Source of the DNA: Acidobacteriota bacterium
GTDB lineage: Bacteria > Acidobacteriota > Blastocatellia > Pyrinomonadales > Pyrinomonadaceae
Reading direction: 5' to 3'
Length of the DNA: 18,776 nt
NCBI GenBank assembly: GCA_020853255.1
Contig: JADYZI010000175.1
Coordinates: forward strand, 1-18,776
This document shows positions 7,721 through 16,496 of the stretch, in pieces (position 1 is the stretch's first letter; each line of letters opens with the position of its first letter). The notes under the pieces are model-generated. The model made no database searches. It saw only the letters and a list, made by a program, of their open reading frames with translations, and was not told the DNA's origin. Both the position numbers and the translations under genes were made by a program.

Positions 7721-7876
7721 GGTTATTCAGATAACAATGAAATATATGGATAAACAGCATACAGGGTCTGTTTTCGATTTGTTTTTCGTATCACAAGCGT
7801 TGCGCAAGCTGCCCTTCTCATTGCTGCTTTAGGGCCTTGACCTACATGCTCGCTTTGCCCGCATTTTCCTGATAAT

Positions 7877-9592
7877 TCACTCCCGCAGATTCATCCGTTT
7901 CAACAAGTCTTTAAATCGCGCGTCATCGCGAAGATTATCCAGAGTGGTCTCCGTCTTTAGCAGCACCATATAAAAGGTGCGTTCCGTATATCCACGTTCA
8001 AGCCACTCAAAGGCCTGATCTTTGTCATTTAGTCCGGCGTAAACGCAGGCGATGTTGTATGGAGAAACGTATCGATGCTTTGATAATTCCTTCAATTCTT
8101 CCAGCACTTTTTTGGCTTCCGCTTGTTTTCCCGCCACGGCATAGACATAACCGAGGTAACCCAAACTTGACGGATTTGGATCTACCAAGCGAGCCTTTTC
8201 AAGAGCCGCAATAGCTTCCGGATACTGTTTCTTCCGCCCGTATGCCAAACCCAGAGTTTGATAAGACCCCCAATAATCAGGGTCTATCTCAAGCGCTTTT
8301 CGACTCTGTTCGATCGACCGGTCATACATGCCCGCCGCCAGCAGGATACCTGCCATGTCCAGGTTTGCGAGCAAGTCGAGCGGAGTTCGCTGCATCACAA
8401 CTTCCTGTGCTTTGACGGATTCCTCTAGCCTGCCCATCGCTGAAAGATACACCGGATAATAAACGGGAAATGTCGGATCAAGCTCGTTGGCTCGCTTCCA
8501 ATGTTTTTCGGCCGCCGCCCAATCCCACTCGTACCAGAACGCACTTCTCCCGCGTAGATAGTGGGCTTCGGCAAGCGTATCGTCCAATTCAAGTGCCTTC
8601 ATCGTCGCTGGAATCGTCTTTGACTCTGCCTCGGTGGCAGGCAAATAGAATCCACTTGCAAATGCGTAAGCGTTCGCCATGCCCACATATGCCAGTGCAT
8701 AATTCGGGTCAACGGCAATTGCTTGTTGATAAAATTCAATGCCCTTCTTGTAACCGTCTTCCGTGTATTTTGACAGATAAAAATTGCCTTTGAGATAGAG
8801 TTGGTACGCTTCCGGATTAGTCGTGTAAGTTTTGGTTACCTTCGCAACGTCCTCGCCGGAAAGCCTGGTTTTGATCTTGCCCGATACCTCGCGGGCGATA
8901 TCCGCCTGGAGCGTGACGAGGTCCGACTGTTTTCGGTTGTAGGTTTCACTCCAGGCAACTTTATCTTGGGCAATATCTATCAACTCGACAAAGACTGAAA
9001 TATCCTGCCCACGCTGGATTACGCGGCCGTTCAAGATCGCCTGAACGTTCAGCTCTTTGCCGATATTCTGCGGATCGGTGTCTTTGCCTTTGTAACGAAA
9101 GACCGACGAGCGAGGCTTGACGTTCAGATTTGGCAGCTGAGACAAATTGCTGATCAGCGTCTCGGTCATTCCGTCAGAAAGGTATTCGACATCCATATTG
9201 CCGCTTTCATTGACAAAAGGCATTACAGCGATCGATTCGATCTGTTTCGTGTTTGAAGCAAAGAATCGATAGCCAAAGAAACCGCCGATCAGGATCACCG
9301 CCAAGCCCAATGCAGTCACCAGCGGCTTTGCCGCCCGGTGCGCGGAAAGGCCCTGCTTTTCCGTCGAGTCATTCAACTTTCCCTGAGGCTCCATCTCCGC
9401 TGCAGTGGCGTGGATCTGCGGTTTCGTCGGGGCCTCAGACAACTGGCCGCCCGCTGACGCAGGCAGTTTTGACAGGATCGCGGTCGCCGGCTCGTCCATA
9501 GATGCCGGGCCGTAAAGCAACTCTGCTCCGTCATCGAGACAGAACATCATTGTGTTGTCATATTCTCGTCCGCACTGCGGGCATTTTTTCAT
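7877..9592 (-). CDS. Zinc-ribbon / membrane / TolB-N (FlgO-like) / TPR protein, paralogue 1
   Basis: The product is 571 aa; the molecular role is unknown. ATG 9592 is used because MKKCPQCGREYD is the conserved start of this family here; an upstream ATG at 9640 would add 16 unrelated residues. Order: CxxC...C motif (C4, C7, C18), linker 28-88 with SKLPASAGGQ encoded by a palindromic repeat, membrane segment about 90-110 (ALGLAVILIGGFFGYRFF), TolB-N/FlgO-like domain about 119-245 (SIAVMPFVNESG, YLSDGMTETLISNLSQ), then TPRs about 258-560 (for example GLAYGRKKQYPEAIAALEKA). It ends FKDLLKRMNLRE. The TPR part most resembles the gene cut by the right edge. It is separated from the main array by the serine hydrolase and a fragment. 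TPRs suggest protein binding outside the membrane if the ribbon is cytoplasmic (inference). Confidence 0.9.
   Translation of the reverse strand: MKKCPQCGREYDNTMMFCLDDGAELLYGPASMDEPATAILSKLPASAGGQLSEAPTKPQIHATAAEMEPQGKLNDSTEKQGLSAHRAAKPLVTALGLAVILIGGFFGYRFFASNTKQIESIAVMPFVNESGNMDVEYLSDGMTETLISNLSQLPNLNVKPRSSVFRYKGKDTDPQNIGKELNVQAILNGRVIQRGQDISVFVELIDIAQDKVAWSETYNRKQSDLVTLQADIAREVSGKIKTRLSGEDVAKVTKTYTTNPEAYQLYLKGNFYLSKYTEDGYKKGIEFYQQAIAVDPNYALAYVGMANAYAFASGFYLPATEAESKTIPATMKALELDDTLAEAHYLRGRSAFWYEWDWAAAEKHWKRANELDPTFPVYYPVYLSAMGRLEESVKAQEVVMQRTPLDLLANLDMAGILLAAGMYDRSIEQSRKALEIDPDYWGSYQTLGLAYGRKKQYPEAIAALEKARLVDPNPSSLGYLGYVYAVAGKQAEAKKVLEELKELSKHRYVSPYNIACVYAGLNDKDQAFEWLERGYTERTFYMVLLKTETTLDNLRDDARFKDLLKRMNLRE
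9447..9473. repeat. REP-like palindrome inside coding sequence (linker of paralogue 1)
   Basis: The core CCGCCCGC-TGAC-GCAGGCAG followed by TTTTGAC has the same 8-4-8 layout as the intergenic copies, with two stem mismatches. It is in frame and encodes KLPASAGG in the linker between zinc ribbon and membrane segment. Its flank GACAGGATCGC is shared with the copies at 18076-18102 and 18132-18162. Confidence 0.7.
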
Positions 9593-9671
9593 AACGCCTT
9601 CGGTAACTATTGCGAGCAGCGATTGTCGCGAATGTCGCAAAAACGTAACAGAACAATTTCGGCCCGATCCA

Positions 9672-11240
9672 TCATTTCGCCCGATGGAATTCCAGGTCGT
9701 GGAAGTCGTAGCTGAAATCGGTCAGGGGCGAGATGGCACGCATTGTGAAACCTGACGGCTTGCCTTCTTCGTTGAGCGTAAAATTTACGAACGCGTCGGC
9801 ATCCATGCTGCGGTCGGTCCATTTTACGACGAACGTGTTGCCCTTGTACGGGAACATCTCACCCGAAAGCCGCGGCGAACGCTTCGACTGGACCCAGAGT
9901 TTGCCGTCCTTCATCGATATCGAAACCGAACCAAGCCACGCGTCTGAATAATTGCCGACAAACGGCGCCGCGTCCACGTTCGACGCGGCCTTTTGTGCAT
10001 CGTCGATCTTCGCCCAAATGGCGTCGGTTGTCGCCTTGGCGTCGGCGAGCGACTTCTTCCGGCGTTCGGACAACATGCTGACCCAATCGGTTCCGCTTCG
10101 TCCCAGATAGCCGTCCTTGATCTGGTTCGAGATCGATATGAACGCTCCGCCTTCCTGCTGGTTGGTCAGGACGATGATGCCCAGGTTCAGCTCAGGGATC
10201 ATTGTTATCTCAGTGACCATACCTTCCAAACCACCTGTGTGCCGAACCTGCAAACGTCCGCTGACGTCGGTCAGCCCGAAGCCAAGCCCATACGCCGCAA
10301 AATGTGTATTGTACGGCCCCGGATCGCCGACGCGGATTATCGTCTGCGGTGTCCAAAGCTCTTTCAGCGTCGCCTCCGAGATCAGCCGCTTCGATCCGCC
10401 TTCGCCGTATTTTCCTTTCGCCAGCAGCGTGCCGACCCATTTAAAAAGATCGGTAACATTCGAATTGATCCCGCCCGCGGCGGCCCCAATCTCCAGGTTG
10501 CTGCGTTCGATCACCTGCACCTTACCGTTCACCGGAGCATGCCCTTCGATCGTGTTGCTTTTGTCCTTCAGCCTCGCATAAGTTGCCGCTGTGCTCGTCA
10601 TCCCGAGCGGCCGAATTATCCGTTCCTCGACAAATTCGGGCCAGCTTTTTCCCGAAACGCGTGCGATCACTTCACCCGCGACGATGTAAAGATTGTTGTC
10701 GTAATCATACTTCGTCCGAAAACTCGAGACCTGCTTTAGATAACGCAGATTGTGGATCACATCTTTCAGCGTAAAATCGCTGCCGTCCGGGAAGAACATC
10801 AGATCGCCCGCACCAAGCCCGAGGCCGCTGCGATGCGTCAACAGGTCGCGGATCGTAAAATCTTCGGTGACGTACGGCGAATACAATTTGAATTCGGGGA
10901 TATAATCGCGGACCTTGTCGTCCCATTTGATCTTTCCCTCATCGACCAGCATGCCGAGAGCGGCTGTGGTAAACGCCTTACTGTTCGAAGCGATCCCGAA
11001 CAGCGTGTTCTCGTCCATCGGCTGCTTAGTATTCAGCGACCGAACGCCGTAACCTTTCGAATGCACGATCTTCCCGTCCTTGATAACGCCGACGGAGATG
11101 CCCGGCACATCAAACGCCTTCATCGACCGCTCAACAAGCGCATCGATCTGCTCGCCGCTCAAAACCTGAGCCTGCGAAATTCCGCAAAAGGCAAAAATCA
11201 AAATGACGATGGTGAGTTTTTGTACTTTATGTTTGCTCAT
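9672..11240 (-). CDS. Exported serine hydrolase, class C beta-lactamase/penicillin-binding fold, with DUF3471-like C-terminus
   Basis: The product is 522 aa, starting at ATG 11240. This start puts a signal peptide at the very N-terminus (KLTIVILIFAFCGISQAQ, cleavage expected after about residue 24). ATG 11306 would bury it behind 22 extra residues. The catalytic set is complete: S85-x-x-K88 (ASNSKAF), Y180-x-N182 (YDN) and H334-T-G336, the HxG variant of KTG. TIRDLLTHRSGL near 129-140 is typical of the family. Residues about 425-522 form a beta-rich domain like DUF3471 (FVGNYSDAWLGSV start). Family members include D-aminopeptidases, esterases and beta-lactamases, so the substrate cannot be assigned and antibiotic resistance should not be assumed. 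It sits between members of the TPR array, 89 nt after the upstream fragment, so it may have its own promoter. Confidence 0.93.
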   Translation of the reverse strand: MSKHKVQKLTIVILIFAFCGISQAQVLSGEQIDALVERSMKAFDVPGISVGVIKDGKIVHSKGYGVRSLNTKQPMDENTLFGIASNSKAFTTAALGMLVDEGKIKWDDKVRDYIPEFKLYSPYVTEDFTIRDLLTHRSGLGLGAGDLMFFPDGSDFTLKDVIHNLRYLKQVSSFRTKYDYDNNLYIVAGEVIARVSGKSWPEFVEERIIRPLGMTSTAATYARLKDKSNTIEGHAPVNGKVQVIERSNLEIGAAAGGINSNVTDLFKWVGTLLAKGKYGEGGSKRLISEATLKELWTPQTIIRVGDPGPYNTHFAAYGLGFGLTDVSGRLQVRHTGGLEGMVTEITMIPELNLGIIVLTNQQEGGAFISISNQIKDGYLGRSGTDWVSMLSERRKKSLADAKATTDAIWAKIDDAQKAASNVDAAPFVGNYSDAWLGSVSISMKDGKLWVQSKRSPRLSGEMFPYKGNTFVVKWTDRSMDADAFVNFTLNEEGKPSGFTMRAISPLTDFSYDFHDLEFHRAK

Positions 11241-11329
11241 ATTTTTGGTTTGTCTATTGTTGATCAGTCCTGTTCCACTGGCCCTGGGAGCTATTATTTC
11301 CCTCATTTAGTGCATCAATTCACAAAACA

Positions 11330-11824
11330 TTATTCCGGCAAACCCATCCGCTTCAGCAATCCGGTGAATCGCGGGTCGTCGCGGAGTGGGTCGAACAATG
11401 GTTCGACCTTGGACCATCTGAACCACGAATCGCGCAGTTCGATGGATCTTTCGAGTTCGGCAAACGCCTTGTCTTTTTCGCCCATCGCTCCGAAGACCAC
11501 AGCAACAAAGCTGGGTATGACATATTCCGTTCTTGCAATCTCGCGAAATTTCTCGATGATGCGTTCGGCATCCGCCTGCCGCCCAGACCGTCCGTACGCA
11601 TAGCCGGCGACCAAAAGCATATGCTGGTTGTTCGGATCGCTTTGCAACTCCTTTTCGCTCAATGCTATCGCATCCGCATAGCCTCCGGTCGCGTCGAGTG
11701 TAAGGCCGTAGATCAACTTTGCAATGACGAAATCGGGATCAGTTTCGTATGCTCTCTTTGACTGTATGAGGGCTCGGTCTCGCTGCCCGTCGTATAAATA
11801 ATGCCTTGCGAGATTCGCGACCAT
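11330..11824 (-). CDS. Truncated TPR paralogue (C-terminal fragment)
   Basis: The 164 aa are TPR helices only (ANLARHYLYDGQRDRALIQS near 3-22, then further repeats) and the family tail DPRFTGLLKRMGLPE. The zinc ribbon, membrane segment and TolB-N domain found in neighbours are absent. ATG 11824 lies 7 nt after the TAA of the 968-aa gene. The frame upstream of the ATG is closed by a stop about 10 codons earlier, inside the preceding gene, so this is not a simple frameshift of it. It looks like the last third of a former full-length paralogue left by deletion or recombination. It could still be translated by coupling. Whether it is functional cannot be seen from sequence. Confidence 0.75.
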   Translation of the reverse strand: MVANLARHYLYDGQRDRALIQSKRAYETDPDFVIAKLIYGLTLDATGGYADAIALSEKELQSDPNNQHMLLVAGYAYGRSGRQADAERIIEKFREIARTEYVIPSFVAVVFGAMGEKDKAFAELERSIELRDSWFRWSKVEPLFDPLRDDPRFTGLLKRMGLPE

Positions 11825-11831
11825 GTTCGGG

Positions 11832-14738
11832 TTAGTTTTCGAATCCGATACGTTTCAGCACCGCTTGAAAGCGCGGGTCGGAGCGCATCTCGTCGAACTT
11901 AATATCGACCTTCATAAACGGCAGCCAAGCCGTGCGCTCCTCGCATGCTTTTTCGAGCCAATTCAGTGCTTGCTCATGGTCGCCTAACCCGGCGTATATC
12001 TGCGCGGAATTTATAGCCGGAGCGTTCTCAGTGTCGAATCTTTCCGCTATGTCTTTTAGAACCGCAAGCGCCTTTTCGCTATCTCCTGCCTTTGCATAAA
12101 CGTAGCCGATGACAGAAAGCGCCTGTGGATCCATCGCGGACGGCTGTATACGCTCTATCGTCGCGATGGCCGACGCCATATCGCCGTTTCGCTCGTACGC
12201 TTCGGCAAGGAAACTCAACGTTACCGTGTAGTTCGGTATCAATTCGAGCACATTATGGAACTGTGCGATCGCACGTTCGGTCTGCCCCGACCAATGGTAA
12301 ACAACGCCGATCGCGTTTATGTTCGGCCCGGACAACGGATCCAGCCTTTTCGCTGCGATCAGTTCATCAAGGCTCTCGTCAAAACGGCGCATCAACGCCA
12401 GATACCATCCGTACCACATACGGATCGACGCGCCGTTCGGGCTCAAAGCAATAGCCCGCCTGAATTCGACTTCAGCCGCGGCGTAGTCCCAATCAAAATA
12501 CATTTTGATCAGCGCCAGCGAATTGTGGGCCTCGCCAAGACCGTCATCAAGCAGCAACGCCCGATCGGCGGCGTCTCTCGCTTTTGGCCCCGCATCACGA
12601 GTTGAAAAAGAGAAGAAAGCGAGTTCGGTATATGCATCGGCGAGGGCGGCCGAAGCAGCCGCATAACTCGGATCGATCTGAATCGCCCGTTCGAAATTCT
12701 CGATCGCCTTTTCAAAATCGGAAGGCGTCCACCGGTTGAAGTGCGAAAGGCCCCGCAAGTAGAATTCGTACGCATCGGCGCTTGTGGTCTTACGCTTTAA
12801 TACAGCGGCCTTTTCATCGCCAAAGAGTTTTATTTTCAACGCTTCGACCACGGCAAGGGTGATCTCGTCCTGTATGTCGAAAACATCCTTCATCTCGCGG
12901 TCATAACGCTCTGACCAGAGTTGATAACCATCCGCCGCATTGACGAGCTGGACACTGATACGAATGCGATCGCCTGATTTTCTGACACTTCCTTCGAGAA
13001 CCGTACTCACGTTCAAGGCATCTGCGATCTCGTTGACCTTAACCTCCTGCCCCTTAAATGAAAATACAGATGTCCGTGCCGCGACCCTTAATGAGTCAAT
13101 TTTGGCCAATGCATTGAGCAGTTCCTCTGACAGGCCATCACAGAAATATTCGTTCTCTTCGTCTGCACTAATGTTGGTAAATGGCAAAACAGCAATCGAG
13201 CTGAGGGACGGAGATTCGGGACGCGTACCAGCCGCAGAAGCAAGCACTTTTGTTTTTTCCTCGCCTGGAAGCGAACGTACCGAAATATTGATAGCCAGTC
13301 CGGCTTTTCGCAACCCGTCCATTATTTGGTCAACAAGGTCGCTCTGATACCATTTCTCAAGCTCATCGCGTACGGTGTCAGCAATGTGTGGATCGATCGT
13401 TAGTACTTCTTTCAGCACCTTGCCCGCAGTTTCATGCTCACCAAGCTGACCGTAAACGGCTGCGAGCTGGGTTTGCCGAAATAGGTTAGCTCCGCCGCGA
13501 CGAACACCGTCCTTTTTGATAAAGGTAAGCGCTTCCTGATAGTCGCCCTTGCGGAACGCGTCGAGAAAGTGAACATGCCAGTACCAGCCCGGGTGATTCG
13601 GATTCAATTTCCGCGCATTCTCTGCGAGCGCACAGCCGCGGTCCCAGTCACCGCCAAAGGCAAGCAAATGTCCCAGATACTCGGCAGCGGCGCCATCCAT
13701 CGGGTTGAGCCTCAGTACGTTTTCGGCCGCATCGCGGAAGGCGTCGAATTCCTTGCGAAAATAGAGAGCTTGGGCCAATGCGAGCCAAGCGAAATGATTC
13801 GCCGGAGCCGTCTCGACCGCGCACCGCGCGGCTTTGAGCGCCCGGCCAAGCGGATCCGGCAGAGGATTAAAACCAAAACGATGCTCTTCGCCATACAACA
13901 TCGCGAGCATTGCCCAAGCGTCGGCATTGTCAGGCGCCTGTTTGACCGCTCTTTCCAAAACCGCTCGAACTGCGGCATGTTCATCGGGTGCAATACGCTC
14001 GAAGTAGCCAAAGCCGCGCATCACGGCTTCGTCCGGTGTGAGCTTGTCGGCAGGCTTGCGGCGAAGAGCTTCGCTCATACTATGCGGCAGAGCGCCGTAC
14101 CAATCAGCAACGGTTGAGACGATCCGCGGTACCAGATCATCCTGGATATCGAATACCGCTTCAGGACTGAACGTGCAGTTGTATGTCTCAGCCCATAGGT
14201 TTGCTCCTGTGCTCGCGTCCACAAGCTGCACCATCACACGCAGCTGTGAGCCCGCTTGTCGAAGACTGCCCTCCATAACGTAGCGTGCCCCGAGATCCTT
14301 GCCGATAGAATGAGCATCACCCGAATCACCTGTAAATCGCTGCGTCAAGTTGCGTGCGATCACCCGCAGATACGAGAACCGCGACAGGCCGGCAACGATC
14401 TCTTCGGACAGGCCCTCCGCCAGCGCTTCCAGATCGGCGCTTGCCGCTCGCACCTTGAACGGCAGTACCGCGACCCAGAAACCTTCGCCGTGGCGAGTCT
14501 CTGTGGAGGTAGCATCTTTCGAAACAAAGACCTGCGTCGGAGGTTCGAGGCGCGTGTTTCCAGTCCTTGAACCCGTGCCCGGAAATATCTCCGTCTGAGG
14601 CTCGTCCGCAGCTCTGAACCTGGTCGCCACCGCTCCCGGTTCTGACTTTGCCGGGCCGTAGAGCAACTCTGCTCCGTCATCGAGACAGAACATCATCGTC
14701 ACATCATATTCTCGTCCGCACTGCGGGCAGCGTTTCAT
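11832..14738 (-). CDS. Double TolB-N/TPR protein with zinc-ribbon start and no membrane segment
   Basis: At 968 aa it is far longer than its 570-590 aa neighbours. It has the family CxxC...C start (C4, C7, C18) and a linker containing KSEPGAVATRF, coded by a palindromic repeat. The first TolB-N/FlgO-like domain is about 87-212 (FWVAVLPFKV, LAEGLSEEIVAGLSR), with TPRs about 230-470. A second TolB-N-like domain lies about 512-645 (SIAVLPFTNISADEENEYFC, DGLSEELLNALAKI), with TPRs about 660-960 ending FQAVLKRIGFEN. No hydrophobic segment long enough to span the membrane is visible between ribbon and first domain, unlike the paralogues, so it is probably cytoplasmic. Both halves resemble C-terminal parts of TolB-N/TPR proteins found fused to cyclases or winged-helix regulators. 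It starts 6 nt after the previous stop. A domain duplication or fusion of two genes is likely. Confidence 0.9.
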   Translation of the reverse strand: MKRCPQCGREYDVTMMFCLDDGAELLYGPAKSEPGAVATRFRAADEPQTEIFPGTGSRTGNTRLEPPTQVFVSKDATSTETRHGEGFWVAVLPFKVRAASADLEALAEGLSEEIVAGLSRFSYLRVIARNLTQRFTGDSGDAHSIGKDLGARYVMEGSLRQAGSQLRVMVQLVDASTGANLWAETYNCTFSPEAVFDIQDDLVPRIVSTVADWYGALPHSMSEALRRKPADKLTPDEAVMRGFGYFERIAPDEHAAVRAVLERAVKQAPDNADAWAMLAMLYGEEHRFGFNPLPDPLGRALKAARCAVETAPANHFAWLALAQALYFRKEFDAFRDAAENVLRLNPMDGAAAEYLGHLLAFGGDWDRGCALAENARKLNPNHPGWYWHVHFLDAFRKGDYQEALTFIKKDGVRRGGANLFRQTQLAAVYGQLGEHETAGKVLKEVLTIDPHIADTVRDELEKWYQSDLVDQIMDGLRKAGLAINISVRSLPGEEKTKVLASAAGTRPESPSLSSIAVLPFTNISADEENEYFCDGLSEELLNALAKIDSLRVAARTSVFSFKGQEVKVNEIADALNVSTVLEGSVRKSGDRIRISVQLVNAADGYQLWSERYDREMKDVFDIQDEITLAVVEALKIKLFGDEKAAVLKRKTTSADAYEFYLRGLSHFNRWTPSDFEKAIENFERAIQIDPSYAAASAALADAYTELAFFSFSTRDAGPKARDAADRALLLDDGLGEAHNSLALIKMYFDWDYAAAEVEFRRAIALSPNGASIRMWYGWYLALMRRFDESLDELIAAKRLDPLSGPNINAIGVVYHWSGQTERAIAQFHNVLELIPNYTVTLSFLAEAYERNGDMASAIATIERIQPSAMDPQALSVIGYVYAKAGDSEKALAVLKDIAERFDTENAPAINSAQIYAGLGDHEQALNWLEKACEERTAWLPFMKVDIKFDEMRSDPRFQAVLKRIGFEN
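14616..14646. repeat. REP-related repeat inside coding sequence (linker of the 968-aa protein)
   Basis: It matches 18132-18162 at 27 of 31 positions, sharing ACCGCTCCCGGTTCTGAC exactly. It is read in frame as SEPGAVATRF just after the zinc-ribbon motif. It belongs to the variant that keeps the CGCYACCGC...GGTTCTGAC frame but has lost the stem. Confidence 0.7.
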
Positions 14739-14744
14739 AGCATT

Positions 14745-16490
14745 TTACTCAGGTAGCCCAATACGCCTTAAGATATCCTTGAATCGCGGATCGTCGCGAA
14801 GTGGTTCAGATGCCTCAGACCATCGAAACTCTGCCAAGCGGGCATTTCGCGCCGCAACGTCCTTATCGAGCCACTCGAAAGCCTTGTCTTTTTCTCCGAG
14901 AGCAGCATAAATAGTCGCAATATCGCTCCCAAATGCTGTCCCTTTCTTGTACCTCTCTTCCAACTCCTTGACTATCGCCTTAGCCTCACTTGCTTTCCCC
15001 GAGACTGCGAGCGCGGCACCAAGTTCCGCAAGCGAACCCGACCATCTTCCGTTCAAATCAGCTGCCTTCTGAAATTCTTCGATCGCTTCGGCGTTCCGTC
15101 CGGTCTTTAAGTATGACCAGGCTATTGCAAAATGACCGCCCGGAAATTCAGGATCGAGATCAATTACCTTTTGGCAAATTTCGATCGCGGCCTTATAGTC
15201 GTGCTTTCTCCGATACATTTGCGCAAGGTTTTGATTGATGATGTTCGACAGCGGGTCTAGCTGCTGGGCCCGAATTATCATCGCCGAAGCCTCGTCGTCT
15301 CTTCCTAGACCGAAAAGCAGGACCGAATACCAATGATAGGCAGTTGCGTATTTTGGATTAAGTTCTATCGCTCGTTTGTACTCGGCTTCGGCGTCCGCCC
15401 ACTTCAAGTCGTTGTAAAAGACGTTGCCGAGTGTCCCATGCGGTTCTGCGAGTTCCCCGTCGAGAACCATTGCCTGCCTTGCATAACTCTCCGCCCGCGA
15501 CATCGAATCTAATGGGGCGTCCTGCGCGTAATCCTGAAAGATCGAATACGCGTCCGCCAGACCTGCAAAGGCCATCGCATACTTCGGGTCTTTGTCGATA
15601 GCTATTTGAAATTGTTCGATCGACTTATTGATGTCCTCACCGGTTCGCTTGTTCCAATAGTATCTGCCTCTAAGATACGCCTGATAAGCCGTAGGGTCGG
15701 TCGTGCCCTGTTTTGATACCTTCCTCTCATCGGTCCCGCTAAGCTTTGGTGAGATCTGGGATGAAACATCCTTGGCGATCTCGCTTTGAAGCGAAATGAT
15801 ATCCGTCTGGTTTCGCTGGTATTGCTCGGTCCACAAGACGCGATCCTCCTGGACGTCAACCAATTCGAGACTCAAGGTCATTTGGTCACCGCGTTCGGAA
15901 ACCCTTCCATTGAGAACGGTCTGAACATTCAACTCCTTGCCGATGGTCGAAAGATCGGGATCCTTACCTTTATAGCGAAAAACGCTGGAACGCGGTCGCA
16001 CATTTAAGTTTGGTATCTGCGACAAACTCTTGATCAGCGTCTCTGTCATCCCGTCAGAGAGGTATTCGATATCCGTATTGCCGCTGTCGTTTACAAACGG
16101 CATAACGGCGATGGAATCGATCTGCTTGGAGTTTGCTGATGAGAAATATCGATAGCCAAAAAACCCGCTAAGAACGATCACCGCTAGACCAAATGCGATC
16201 AAAAGCGGCTTCGCCACTCGATGTGCCGAGAAGATTTGCTTTTCCGAAATGCCACCCAATGAACCTCGAGGCTCCGCCTCCGCTCCGGGGGGCAACACAG
16301 CCGTCTGTTCTGTAGTATGTATCTGCGCGCGAGTCGGGGCATCGCCCGGAGCTGCGATCGAGTGCAGGATCGCCGTCTGCGGTTCATCGGGCGACGGCAC
16401 CGAGCCTTGAACAAGCGCGGCTCCATCTTCGAGACAAAAAGAGAGCGTGTCATCGTGGTAATCTCGCCTGCATTGTGGACACCTTTTCAT
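14745..16490 (-). CDS. Zinc-ribbon / membrane / TolB-N (FlgO-like) / TPR protein, paralogue 3
   Basis: The product is 581 aa. The ribbon is a divergent version, CPQCRRDYHDDTLSFCLEDG (C4, C7, C19). The linker covers 28-90 and contains one EPQTAIL unit but no palindromic repeat. The membrane segment is about 93-114 (LLIAFGLAVIVLSGFFGYRYF). The TolB-N domain is about 125-250 (SIAVMPFVNDSGN, YLSDGMTETLIKSLSQ), and TPRs run from about 265 to 565. It ends FKDILRRIGLPE. Its 5' half differs in DNA from the other paralogues, which are almost identical to each other there. It starts 6 nt after the stop of the upstream gene and stops 6 nt before the next start, so it is clearly in the operon. Function unknown; a membrane-anchored scaffold or sensor is the simplest reading. 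Confidence 0.9.
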   Translation of the reverse strand: MKRCPQCRRDYHDDTLSFCLEDGAALVQGSVPSPDEPQTAILHSIAAPGDAPTRAQIHTTEQTAVLPPGAEAEPRGSLGGISEKQIFSAHRVAKPLLIAFGLAVIVLSGFFGYRYFSSANSKQIDSIAVMPFVNDSGNTDIEYLSDGMTETLIKSLSQIPNLNVRPRSSVFRYKGKDPDLSTIGKELNVQTVLNGRVSERGDQMTLSLELVDVQEDRVLWTEQYQRNQTDIISLQSEIAKDVSSQISPKLSGTDERKVSKQGTTDPTAYQAYLRGRYYWNKRTGEDINKSIEQFQIAIDKDPKYAMAFAGLADAYSIFQDYAQDAPLDSMSRAESYARQAMVLDGELAEPHGTLGNVFYNDLKWADAEAEYKRAIELNPKYATAYHWYSVLLFGLGRDDEASAMIIRAQQLDPLSNIINQNLAQMYRRKHDYKAAIEICQKVIDLDPEFPGGHFAIAWSYLKTGRNAEAIEEFQKAADLNGRWSGSLAELGAALAVSGKASEAKAIVKELEERYKKGTAFGSDIATIYAALGEKDKAFEWLDKDVAARNARLAEFRWSEASEPLRDDPRFKDILRRIGLPE

Positions 16491-16496
16491 AAAAGT

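Noticed and set aside
7722..7735. GTTAT-TCAG-ATAAC hairpin after the TPR gene
   Set aside because: A 5-bp AT-rich stem with no adjacent T-run; not a convincing terminator.
9993..10739. Plus-strand ORF of 248 codons
   Set aside because: Antisense shadow of the serine hydrolase, which has complete catalytic motifs.
9672..11240. Serine hydrolase considered as an antibiotic-resistance beta-lactamase
   Set aside because: The HTG variant and DUF3471-like tail are common in peptidase/esterase members; substrate cannot be inferred from these motifs.
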